From contig JAUCBJ010005037.1 in assembly GCA_032718475.1 (NCBI GenBank), positions 1 through 48,163 of the forward strand: DNA of 48,163 nt, read 5' to 3'. Under the pieces are notes generated by a model, which worked only from the letters and a program-made list of their open reading frames with translations, ran no database searches and had not been told where the DNA came from. The translations under genes and the position numbers were made by a program. Below, piece after piece: positions 1-12,049 of the stretch. The DNA comes from Nemertoderma westbladi. Its lineage: Eukaryota > Xenacoelomorpha > Nemertodermatida > Nemertodermatidae. Position 1 is the first letter of the stretch, and each line of letters begins with the position of its first letter.

Positions 1-217
1 ATTAGGATTTCGGCCTCCTTTCCTTACACCTACACTACATTGTGATTATTGGTTGAACGCGATATTTCTTCATTATTTGCAATACAGTTTGTAATTCCCA
101 CTGGTAATAATGATAATTCGTAAAAATAGTATAATATATTGGAATTATATTCCTTCCTTATGTGTTATACTGTAGTAGTAGTAGTAGACCTATAGAATAT
201 ATAATTACGCGTGAGCA

Positions 218-1003
218 GGTACTGGTATACCGGTACTGGTATACCGGTACTGGTCGGTACTGGTATACCGGTACTGGTATACCGGTACTGGTATACCGGT
301 ACTGTTATACAGGTACTGGTCGGTACTGTTATACCGGTAATGGTATACCAGTACTGTTATACCGGTACTGGTCGGTACTGTTATACCGGTAATGGTATAC
401 CGGTACTGTTATACCGGTACTGGTCGGTACTGTTACACCGGTAATGGTATACCGGTACTGTTATACCAGTAATGGTATACCGGTACTGGTCGGTACTGTT
501 CTACCGGTAATGGTATACCGGTACTGTTATACCGGTACTGGTCGGTACTGGTATACCGGTACTGGTCGGTACTGTTATACCGGTAATGGTATACCAGTAC
601 TGGTCGGTACTGTTATACCGGTAATGGTATACCGGTACTGTTATACCGGTACTGATCGGTACTGGTATACCGGTACTGTTATACCGGTAATGGTATACCG
701 GTACTGGTCGGTACTGTTATACCGGTAATGGTATACAGGTACTGTTATACCGGTACTGGTATACCGGTACTGATCGGTACTGGTATACCGGTACTGGTCG
801 GTACTGTTATACCGGTAATGGTATACCGGTACTGTTATACCGGTACTGATCGGTACTGGTATACCGGTACTGGTCGGTACTGTTATACCGGTAATGGTAT
901 ACCGGTACTGGTCGGTACTGTTATACCGGTAATGGTATACAGGTACTGTTATACCGGTACTGGTATATCGGTACTGGTATATCGGTACTGGTATATCGGT
1001 ACC
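218..1003. repeat. 14-bp/10-bp mixed minisatellite
   Basis: The array is built from a 14-bp unit, GGTACTGGTATACC, and variants of it (GTTATACC, GGTAATGG). Shorter 10-bp units, GGTACTGGTC, are interspersed. The units carry the self-complementary cores ACCGGT and GTATAC, so both strands can form short stems. The last three units change to GGTATATC. Several frames stay open across it only because the unit has few stop codons. They encode low-complexity Tyr/Gly/Thr/Val protein and I do not call them genes. A (TAG)5 stretch lies just to the left at about 174-187. Confidence 0.95.
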
Positions 1004-2787
1004 TATAACCTATATGATATTATGTAAAATTAGTAGCCTACCCTATAGGCCTAACTCGTTTAAATTTTCAGATAAAATCGATAAAAAACGTGTCGGAAAG
1101 AATTCCTTTCGTTTCTCACTAATGTTTTTAGTTAACAGTGTATTGAATTTTGTATTCGGTGTCATTTTAATATAATATATTACATTCAATACACCCGGTC
1201 ACTCGTCAGAATAATAAATAATTCCGATACATTTCGAATAACATTTTTTTTATTGCCGATGTAAGGCAACGATTTCATTTTGTATTAAATATATTATTAT
1301 TAAACTCTTTATATGCAAAAAAAAATATATTAAATATCGAAATATCTATTTGTAACACCATTTTTTCAGAAACGACTGAATGAAATTATTTTGGAATTCA
1401 GTTCAGCCAATCCATTATTTCCTCAGCCTTCAATCTATTGATATCGCCTTATTGATTAATTCTTATCTGGTCGCATTAAGAAGTCATGATACTGCATGAA
1501 ACTGTCACAATCCTCATCAGGAATTACACATCCTTAATTAATAGAGCACAGAAAATATCTTACTGTCTATAATATAATTTCCTTATATCCAATGCTAATT
1601 AATGCCTGTCATTATTTGACCTGCCATAAACAAACACTTCATTTAAAAGTTTTTAGGCTATGAAGATATTGGATTGACAGATTGCGCGTGCGAATTGTGC
1701 ATCTCATTAAATAACGCACCACCCCGTTCCACCGAACTAACCGTAAATCTACAGTTACTACCGCGACTATCCTAGGGTTTCCTTACAATATGATCTACAC
1801 AAAATATCCCAATTACTCCACTAAACTCGCTGCTTATCCCCACCGTATGGAATCCTATCCTTGCGTCGGCCCAGGATCGTTTCCCAGCTACTAATAGCCG
1901 GCGGTTGTGGTTACATACCCACCGTGTCCCGTTAGCGGGCACCAGGTAATTGTAGACGATAATGCAGGACCCGGACCCATCGTGTATTTTGTAATTATCC
2001 CTGGGCTAGGCTACCAACGGCGTAGCAATACTAAACTTTATTTCATTAACACTGAATGCCCTAACTAATATATTCTCCCAGCCGCTCGCTCCCAAAGGCG
2101 TTATTAATATCTTGTTGCGGTTCCAGTAGAGCCGCATCGGTTAACAATTCTCCCATATTAACTGTCGGATGAAGGACATTTGAGGAAGCACAAGCAGTGT
2201 TTCCTGGATTCCTCTACATGAGGGAGCATAGGATTCATGTTATCTCGCCTACCGTATCAATTCACTCCAGGTATCGATGTATTTTTTGTTTTCATACAGT
2301 GTTGTCCATTAATTTACTAAACCCGAAAACATAGATGTAAGATTTGCACTCTCTAGCTAATAAAGTGGACTGTACGTCAGAAATGAATATACCACATGGG
2401 AACATCATCACTCTACCTGACTATCTACTGCCACACTTCAAAGTAAATTAATTAAGATGCGATGGCTCGTGGCCCTACATCCTGCTGTCATCTCAACGTA
2501 TCCCACTCAGTCCACTGTATAACACACGTCCTGCTACTCTATCGGGTACGAATATTGCCCGGAAGTTTCTGTCAGTGTCCGTGCTTGAGATTGGAACGAT
2601 TGCTTAGCGCACGCAGCAACGCAGAAGGCCAGCAGCGATCAGAGTTATTCTATTTTACACTCAATGTAGTCCAATATGGCGAATGTAGCTGATCTGGCAA
2701 ACCGGAAAGGCGGTGAAAAATCCGGATGAAATCCTAAAAAAACATTCAGCGGTGAATTTGCTGATAATCCGCAACGCATGAGATATG
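1004..2787. other. Non-repetitive AT-rich stretch, no gene recognised
   Basis: I see no coding frame with recognisable protein similarity, no RNA gene and no clear repeat. The short frames at 2462-2692 (plus) and 2645-2863 (minus) have no recognisable motif, and the second runs into the satellite. The stretch becomes less AT-rich from about 1700 onward. Confidence 0.6.
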
Positions 2788-5700
2788 TGCGAGCGACGAA
2801 GTAACTGAGCTTATAATATTGGGACCAATGTGGGGCGAGCGACGAAGTAACTGAGCTTATCATATGGGTACCAATGTGGGGCGAGCGTCGAAATGACTGA
2901 GCTTATCATATGGGTACCAATGTGGGGCGAGCGACGAAGTGACTGAGCTTATCATATGGGTACCAATGTGGGGCGAGCGACGAAGTGACTGAGCTTATCA
3001 TATGGGTACCAATGTGGGTCGAGCGTCGAAGTGACTGAGCTTATCATATGGGTACCAATGTGGGGCGAGCGACGAAGTGACTGAGCTTATCATATTGGTA
3101 CCAATGTGGGGCGAGCGACGAAGTGACTGAGCTTATCATATGGGTACCAATGTGGGGCAAGCGACGAAGTGACTGAGCTTATCATATGGGTACCAATGTG
3201 GGGCGAGCGTCGAAGTGACTGAGCTTATCATATTGGTACCAATGTGGGGCGAGCGACGAAGTGACTGAGCTTATCATATGGGTACCAATGTGGGGCGAGC
3301 GACGAAGTGACTGAGCTTATCATATTGGTACCAATGTGGGTCGAGCGTCGAAGTGACTGAGCTTATCATATGGGTACCAATGTGGGGCGAGCGACGAAGT
3401 AACTGAGCTTATCATATGGGTACCAATGTGGGGCGAGCGTCGAAATGACTGAGCTTATCATATGGGTACCAATGTGGGGCGAGCGACGAAGTGACTGAGC
3501 TTATCATATGGGTACCAATGTGGGGCGAGCGACGAAGTGACTGAGCTTATCATATGGGTACCAATGTGGGTCGAGCGTCGAAGTGACTGAGCTTATCATA
3601 TGGGTACCAATGTGGGGCGAGCGACGAAGTGACTGAGCTTATCATATTGGTACCAATGTGGGGCGAGCGACGAAGTGACTGAGCTTATCATATGGGTACC
3701 AATGTGGGGCAAGCGACGAAGTGACTGAGCTTATCATATGGGTACCAATGTGGGGCGAGCGTCGAAGTGACTGAGCTTATCATATTGGTACCAATGTGGG
3801 GCGAGCGACGAAGTGACTGAGCTTATCATATGGGTACCAATGTGGGGCGAGCGACGAAGTGACTGAGCTTATCATATTGGTACCAATGTGGGTCGAGCGT
3901 CGAAGTGACTGAGCTTATCATATGGGTACCAATGTGGGGCGAGCGACGAAGTGACTGAGCTTATCATATTGGTACCAATGTGGGGCGAGCGACGAAGTGA
4001 CTGAGCTTATCATATGGGTACCAATGTGGGGCAAGCGACGAAGTGACTGAGCTTATCATATTGGTACCAATGTGGGGCGAGCGACGAAGTGACTTAGCTT
4101 ATCATATTGGTATCAATGTGGGGTGAGCGACGTAGTGACTGAGCTTATCATATGGGTACCAATGTGGGGCGAGCGACGAAGTGACTGAGCTTATCATATG
4201 GGTACCAATGTGGGGCGAGCGACGAAGTGACTGAGTTTATCATATTGGTACCAATGTGGGGCGAGCGACGAAGTGACTGAGCTTATCATATTGGTACCAA
4301 TGTGGGGCGAGCGACGAAGTGACTGAGCTTATCATATGGGTACCAATGTGGGGCGAGCGTCGAAATGACTGAGCTTATCATATGGGTACCAATGTGGGGC
4401 GAGCGACGAAGTGACTGAGCTTATCATATGGGTACCAATGTGGGGCGAGCGACGAAGTGACTGAGCTTATCATATGGGTACCAATGTGGGTCGAGCGTCG
4501 AAGTGACTGAGCTTATCATATGGGTACCAATGTGGGGCGAGCGACGAAGTGACTGAGCTTATCATATTGGTACCAATGTGGGGCGAGCGACGAAGTGACT
4601 GAGCTTATCATATGGGTACCAATGTGGGGCAAGCGACGAAGTGACTGAGCTTATCATATGGGTACCAATGTGGGGCGAGCGTCGAAGTGACTGAGCTTAT
4701 CATATTGGTACCAATGTGGGGCGAGCGACGAAGTGACTGAGCTTATCATATGGGTACCAATGTGGGGCGAGCGACGAAGTGACTGAGCTTATCATATTGG
4801 TACCAATGTGGGGCGAGCGACGAAGCGACTGAGCTTATCATATGGGTAATGTGGGGCGAGCGACGAAGTGACTGAGCTTATCATATGGGTACCAATGTGG
4901 GGCGAGCGACGAAGTGACTGAGCTTATCATATTGGTACCAATGTGGGGCGAGCGACGAAGTGACTGAGCTTATCATATGGGTAATGTGGGGCGAGCGACG
5001 AAGTGACTGAGCTTATCATATTGGTCTCAATGTGGGGCGAGCGACGAAGTGACTGAGCTTATCATATTGGTACCAATGTGGGGCGGGCGACGAAGTAACT
5101 GAACTTATCATATTGGTACCAATGTTGGGCGAGCGACGAAGTGACTGAGCTTATCATATTGGTACCAATGTGGTGCACGAAGTGACTGAGCTTATCATAT
5201 TGGTACCAATGTGGGGCGAGCGACGAAGTGACTGAGCTTATCATATGGGTACCAATGTGGGGCAAGCGACGAAGAAGTGACTGAGCTTATCATATGGGTA
5301 CCAATGTGGGGCGAGCGACGAAGTGACTGAGCTTATCATATTGGTACCAATGTGGGGCGATCGACGAAGTGACTGAGCTTATCATATTGGTACCAATGTG
5401 GGGCGAGCGACGAAGTGACTGAGCTTATCATATTGGTCTCAATGTGGGGCGAGCGACGAAGTGACTGAGCTTATCATATTGGTACCAATGTGGTGCACGA
5501 AGTGACTGAGCTTATCATATTGGTACCAATGTGGGGCGAGCGACGAAGTGACTGAGCTTATCATATTGGTACCAATGTGGGGCGAGCGACGAAGTGACTG
5601 AGCTTGTCATATTGGTTCCAATCTGGGGCAAGCGACGAAGTGACTGAGCTTATCATATTGGTACCAATGTGGGGCAAGCGACGAAGTGACTGAGCTTATC

Positions 5701-8700
5701 ATATTGGTACCAATGTGGGGCGAGCGACGAAGTGACTGAGCTTATCATATTGGTATCAATGTGGGGCGAGCGACGAAGTGACTGAGCTTATCATATTGGT
5801 CTCAATGTGGGGCGAGCGACGAAGTGACTGGGCTTATCATATTAGTCTCAATGTGGGGCGAGCGACGAAGTGACTGAGCTTATCATATGGGTACCAATGT
5901 GGAGCGAGCGACGAAGTGACTGAGCTTAGTATATGGGTACCAATGTGGGGCGAGCGACGAAGTGACTGAGCTTATCATATGGGTACCAATGTGGGGCGAG
6001 CGACGAAGTGACTGAGCTTATCATATGGGTACCAATGTGGGGCGAGCGACGAAGTGACTGAGCTTATCATATTGGTTCCAATGTGGGGCGAGCGACGAAG
6101 TGACTGAGCTTATCATATGGGTACCAATGTGGGGCGAGCGACGAAGTGACTGAGCTTATCATATTGGTACCAATGTGGGGCGAGCGACGAAGTGACTGAG
6201 CTTATCATATGGGTACCAATGTGGGGCGAGCGACGAAGTGACTGAGCTTATCATATTGGTCTCAATGTGGGGCGAGCGACGAAGTGACTGAGCTTATCAT
6301 ATGGGTAATGTGGGGCGAGCGACGAAGTGACTGAGCTTATCATATGGGTACCAATGTGGGGCGAGCGACGAAGTGACTGAGCTTATCATATTGGTACCAA
6401 TGTGGGGCGAGCGACGAAGTGACTGAGCTTATCATATTGGTACCAATGTGGGGCGAGCGACGAAGTGAATGGGCTTATCATATGGGTACCAATGTGGGGC
6501 GAGCGACGAAGTGACTGAGCTTATCATATTGTACCAATGTGGGGCGAGCGACGAAGTGAATGAGCTTATCATATGGGTACCAATGTGGGGCGAGCGACGA
6601 AGTGACTGAGCTTAGTATATGGGTACCAATGTGGGGCGAGCGACGAAGTGACTGAGCTTATCATATTGGTACCAATGTTGGGCGAGCGACGAAGTGACTG
6701 AGGTTATCATATGGGTACCAATGTGGGGCGAGCGACGCAGTGACTGAGCCTATCATATGGGTACCAATGTGGGGCGAGCGACGAAGTGACTGAGCTTATC
6801 ATATGGGTACCAATGTGGGGCGAGCGACGAAGTGACTGAGCTTATCATATTGGTACCAATGTGGGGCGAGCGACGAAGTGACTGAGCTTATCATATTGGT
6901 ACCAATGTGGTGCACGAAGTGACTGAGCTTATCATATTGGTACCAATGTGGGGCGAGCGGCGAAGTGACTGAGCTTATCATATGGGTACCAATGTGGGGC
7001 AAGCGACGAAGAAGTGACTGAGCTTATCATATGGGTACCAATGTGGGGCGAGCGACGAAGTGACTGAGCTTATCATATTGGTACCAATGTGGGGCGATCG
7101 ACGAAGTGACTGAGCTTATCATATTGGTACCAATGTGGGGCGAGCGACGAAGTGACTGAGCTTATCATATTGGTCTCAATGTGGGGCGAGCGACGAAGTG
7201 ACTGAGCTTATCATATTGGTACCAATGTGGTGCACGAAGTGACTGAGCTTATCATATTGGTACCAATGTGGGGCGAGCGACGAAGTGACTGAGCTTATCA
7301 TATTGGTACCAATGTGGGGCGAGCGACGAAGTGACTGAGCTTGTCATATTGGTTCCAATCTGGGGCAAGCGATGAAGTGACTGAGCTTATCATATTGGTA
7401 CCAATGTGGGGCAAGCTACGAAGTGACTGAGCTTATCATATTGGTACCAATGTGGGGCGAGCGACGAAGTGACTGAGCTTATCATATTGGTATCAATGTG
7501 GGGCGAGCGACGAAGTGACTGAGCTTATCATATTGGTCTCAATGTGGGGCGAGCGACGAAGTGACTGGGCTTATCATATTAGTCTCAATGTGGGGCGAGC
7601 GACGAAGTGACTGAGCTTATCATATGGGTACCAATGTGGGGCGAGCGACGAAGTGACTGAGCTTAGTATATGGGTACCAATGTGGGGCGAGCGACGAAGT
7701 GACTGAGCTTATCATATGGGTACCAATGTGGGGCGAGCGACGAAGTGACTGAGCTTATCATATGGGTACCAATGTGGGGCGAGCGACGAAGTGACTGAGC
7801 TTATCATATTGGTTCCAATGTGGGGCGAGCGACGAAGTGACTGAGCTTATCATATGGGTACCAATGTGGGGCGAGCGACGAAGTGACTGAGCTTATCATA
7901 TTGGTACCAATGTGGGGCGAGCGACGAAGTGACTGAGCTTATCATATGGGTACCAATGTGGGGCGAGCGACGAAGTGACTGAGCTTATCATATTGGTCTC
8001 AATGTGGGGCGAGCGACGAAGTGACTGAGCTTATCATATGGGTAATGTTGGGCGAGCGACGAAGTGACTGAGCTTATCATATGGGTACCAATGTGGGGCG
8101 AGCGACGAAGTGACTGAGCTTATCATATTGGTACCAATGTGGGGCGAGCGACGAAGTGACTGAGCTTATCATATTGGTACCAATGTGGGGCGAGCGACGA
8201 AGTGACTGAGCTTATCATATGGGTAATGTGGGGCGAGCGACGAAGTGACTGAGCTTATCATATGGGTACCAATGTGGGGCGAGCGACGAAGTGAATGAGC
8301 TTATCATATGGGTACCAATGTGGGGCGAGCGACGAAGTGACTGAGCTTATCATATGGGTACCAATGTGGGGCGAGCGACGAAGTGACTGAGCTTATCATA
8401 TGGGTACCAATGTGGGGCGAGCGACGAAGTGAATGAGCTTATCATATGGGTACCAATGTGGGGCGAGCGACGAAGTGACTGAGCTTATCATATGGGTACC
8501 AATGTGGGGCAAGCGACGAAGTGACTGAGCTTATCATATTGGTACCAATGTGGGGCGAGCGACGAAGTGACTTAGCTTATCATATTGGTATCAATGTGGG
8601 GTGAGCGACGTAGTGACTGAGCTTATCATATGGGTACCAATGTGGGGCGAGCGACGAAGTGACTGAGCTTATCATATGGGTACCAATGTGGGGCGAGCGA

Positions 8701-11317
8701 CGAAGTGACTGAGCTTATCATATTGGTACCAATGTGGGGCGAGCGACGAAGTGACTGAGCTTATCATATGGGTACCAATGTGGGGCGAGCGAGCGACGAA
8801 GTGACTGAGCTTATCATATTGGTCTCAATGTGGGGCGAGCGACGAAGTGACTGAGCTTATCATATGGGTAATGTGGGGCGAGCGACGAAGTGACGGAGCT
8901 TAGTATATGGGTACCAATGTGGGGCGAGCGACGAAGTGACTGAGCTTATCATATTGGTACCAATGTGGGGCGAGCGACGAAGTGACTGAGCTTATCATAT
9001 GGGTAATGTGGGGCGAGCGACGAAGTGACTGAGCTTATCATATGGGTACCAATGTGGGGCGAGCGACGAAGTGAATGGGCTTATCATATGGGTACCAATG
9101 TGGGGCGAGCGACGAAGTGACTGAGCTTATCATATTGTACCAATGTGGGGCGAGCGACGAAGTGAATGAGCTTATCATATGGGTACCAATGTGGGGCGAG
9201 CGACGAAGTGACTGAGCTTAGTATATGGGTACCAATGTGGGGCGAGCGACGAAGTGACTGAGCTTATCATATTGGTACCAATGTTGGGCGAGCGACGAAG
9301 TGACTAGGGTTATCATATGGGTACCAATGTGGGGCGAGCGACGCAGTGACTGAGCTTATCATATGGGTACCAATGTGGGGCGAGTGACGAAGTGACTGAG
9401 CTTATCATATGGGTACCAATGTGGGGCGAGCGACGAAGTGACTGAGCTTATCATATTGGTACCAATGTGGGGCGAGCGACGAAGTGTCTGAGCTTATCAT
9501 ATTGGTACCAATGTGGGGCAAGCGACGAAGTAACTGAGCTTATCATATTGGTACCAATGTGGGGCGAGCGGCGAAGTGACTGAGCTTATCATATTGGTAC
9601 CAATGTGGGGCGAGCGACGAAGTGACTGAGCTTATCATATTGGTACCAATGTGGGGCGAGCGACGAAGTAACTGAGCTTATCATATTGGTACCAATGTGG
9701 TGCACGAAGTGACTGAGCTTATCATATTGGTACCAATGTGGGGCGAGCGACGAAGTGACTGAGCTTATCATATTGGTACCAATGTGGGGCGAGCGACTAA
9801 GTGACTGAGCTTATCATATGGGTACCAATGTGGGGCGAGCGACGAAGTGACTGAGCTTATCATATTGGTACCAATGTGGGGCGAGCGACGAAGTGAGTGA
9901 GCTGATCATATTGGTACCAATGTGGGGCGAGCGACGAAGTAACTGAGCTTATCATATGGGTACCAATCTGGGGCGAGCGACAAAGTGACTGAGCTTATCA
10001 TATTGGTACCAATGTGGGGCGAGCGACGAAGTGACTGAGCTTATCATATGGGTACCAATGTGGGGCGAGCGACTAAGTGAATGAGCTTATCATATGGGTA
10101 CCAATGTGGGGCGAGCGACGAAGTGACTGAGCTTATCATATTGGTACCAATGTGGGGCGAGCGACGAAGTGACTGACCTTATCATATGGGTACCAATGTG
10201 GGGCGAGCGACGAAGTGAATGAGCTTATCATATGGGTACCAATGTGGGGCGAGCGACGAAGTGACTGAGCTTATCATATGGGTATTGTGGGGCGAGCGAC
10301 GAAGTGACTGAGGTTATCATATGGGTACCAATGTGGGGCGAGCGACGAAGTGACTGAGCTTATCATATGGGTACCAATGTGGGGCGAGCGACGAAGTGAC
10401 TGAGCTTATGATATTGGTCTCAATGTGGGGCGAGCGACGAAGTGACTGAGCTTATCATATGGGTAATGTGGGGCGAGCGACGAAGTGACTGAGCTTATCA
10501 TATGGGTACCAATGTGAGGCGAGCGACTAAGTGAATGAGCTTATCATATTGGTACCAATGTTGGGCGAGCGACGAAGTGACTGAGCTTATCATATTGGTA
10601 CCAATGTGGGGCGAGCGACGAAGTGACTGAGCTTATCATATGGGTAATGTGGGGCGAGCGACGAAGTGACTGAGCTTATCATATGGGTACCAATGTGAGG
10701 CGAGCGACTAAGTGAATGAGCTTATCATAATGGTACCAATGTTGGGCGAGCGACGAAGTGACTGAGCTTATCATATTGGTACCAATGTGGGGCGAGCGAC
10801 GAAGTGACTGAGCTTATCATATTGGTACCAATGTGGGGCGAGCGACGAAGTGACTGAGCTTATCATATGGGTACCAATGTGGCGCTAGCGACGAAGTGAC
10901 TGAGGTTATCATATGGGTACCAATGTGGGGCGAGCGACGAAGTGACTGAGCTTATCATATGGGCAATGTGGGGCGAGCGACGAAGTGACTGAGCTTATCA
11001 TATTGGTACCAATGTGGGGCGAGCGACGAAGTGAATGAGCTTATCATATGGGTACCAATGTGGGGCGAGCGACGAAGTGACTGAGCTTATCATATGGGTA
11101 CCAATGTGGGGCGAGCGACGAAGTGACTGAGCTTATCATATGGGTACCAATGTAGGGCGAGCGACGAAGTGACTGAGCTTATCATATGGGTACCAATGTG
11201 GGGCGAGCGACGAAGTGACTGAGCTTATCATATGGGTACCAATGTGGGGCGAGCGACGAAGTGACTGAGCTTATCATATGGGTACCAATGTGGGGCGAGC
11301 GGCGAAGTGAATGAGCT
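2788..11317. repeat. 46-bp satellite array, about 185 units
   Basis: The period is 46 bp. Each unit contains GCGAGCGACGAAGTGACTGA, then GCTTATCATATGGGTACCAA and TGTGGG. Common variants are ATATTGGTACC for ATATGGGTACC, GTCTCAATG for GTACCAATG, a short unit reading GGTGCACGAAG, a short unit reading GGGTAATGTGGG, and CTTAGTATATGGG. Variant positions recur at fixed distances, so the array grew by duplicating blocks of many units. It ends abruptly before a run of ten C at 11332-11341. The minus-strand frames inside it are translations of the repeat and not genes. Confidence 0.97.
5062..8535. repeat. 1,737-bp tandem duplication inside the 46-bp satellite
   Basis: Rare variants recur exactly 1,737 bp apart. 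GGTGCACGAAG is at 5172 and 6909, the extra GAA at 5271 and 7008, GATCGACGAAG at 5359 and 7096, TTCCAATCTGGGG at about 5614 and 7351, CTTAGTATATGG at 5925 and 7662, and GGGTAATGT at 6303 and 8040. The outer limits given are one period either side of the clearest markers and are approximate. Confidence 0.85.
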
Positions 11318-12049
11318 TGGATGCAAAGTAGCCCCCCCCCCTACAGCTACACGTTCAGTAATAGCTAACCAACGTTGTGCTATATTTACCTCCGCAGCTT
11401 ACTAATATCCGGCTCTTTTGATAATAAAACTAATGAATTGTTATTCTTATCAAAGAGGAAATTGCAAAGTTCGACTGCACCTGGGTTTCGTGCCAATCAT
11501 CATTGGGTCCGACCCACATCAGATTAGACATGCTGCCTTATTTAAGGAACTCTACTTTCTAACTGACCGCCCTCAATTACATAGTACTTACATCATCGAC
11601 ATATTGTACTACTATGACCAGCTGTCCCAAAAACAACGATTGTAAAAATTGTTGAAAAAACATAATTTGGTGGCGTTTCATTAATTTTTGTAGTAGTATT
11701 GGATCTCTAAAACCTGGTGTTAGATTTTTATTAAATTTGTTTTTTTTTATTGTAGAAGTCGTAGTGGGTATAATTAACGTCGTATAGGTAATGAATGTGG
11801 TGATATAGACTTGCGTGAAATTACCTGCCCTTTGGTGTCCAACAGAACAGAATGCAATATGTTGAAACGCCACCTGATGCGCGTGCGCTTGGAGTGTTTT
11901 GGTAGCAAAAGAAATCACTACTACGTTAAAATAGACGAATTACTATTCAATATATTGTTTTACAAAGGAATAATTATTAGATACTGTATATTGCATTTTG
12001 TGTCCTTGCAATAATTCATTTATGGGTTGTACATTATTCTCATCTATAT
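11318..12049. other. Unique spacer between satellite and LINE A
   Basis: It begins with a C10 tract at 11332-11341. It holds several short frames (11418-11645 and 11811-12014 plus, 11577-11918 minus) with no recognisable domain. I see nothing else, and the 5' end of LINE A could not be placed exactly inside it. Confidence 0.5.

Noticed and set aside
174-187. (TAG)5 as the 3' end of another LINE
   Set aside because: The sequence before it shows no similarity to the 3' ends of LINE A or LINE B.
162-1027. Four overlapping plus-strand frames of 76-99 codons
   Set aside because: They are translations of the 14/10-bp minisatellite and encode only low-complexity Tyr/Gly/Thr/Val sequence.
5062-9771. 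Minus-strand frames of 60-67 codons with repeated ISSVTSSLAPHWYQYDKLSH
   Set aside because: They are translations of the 46-bp satellite where short units happen to shift the frame past stop codons.
2788-11317. CRISPR array
   Set aside because: Units are contiguous with no unique spacers, and the sequence is eukaryotic. The same holds for the 34-bp array.
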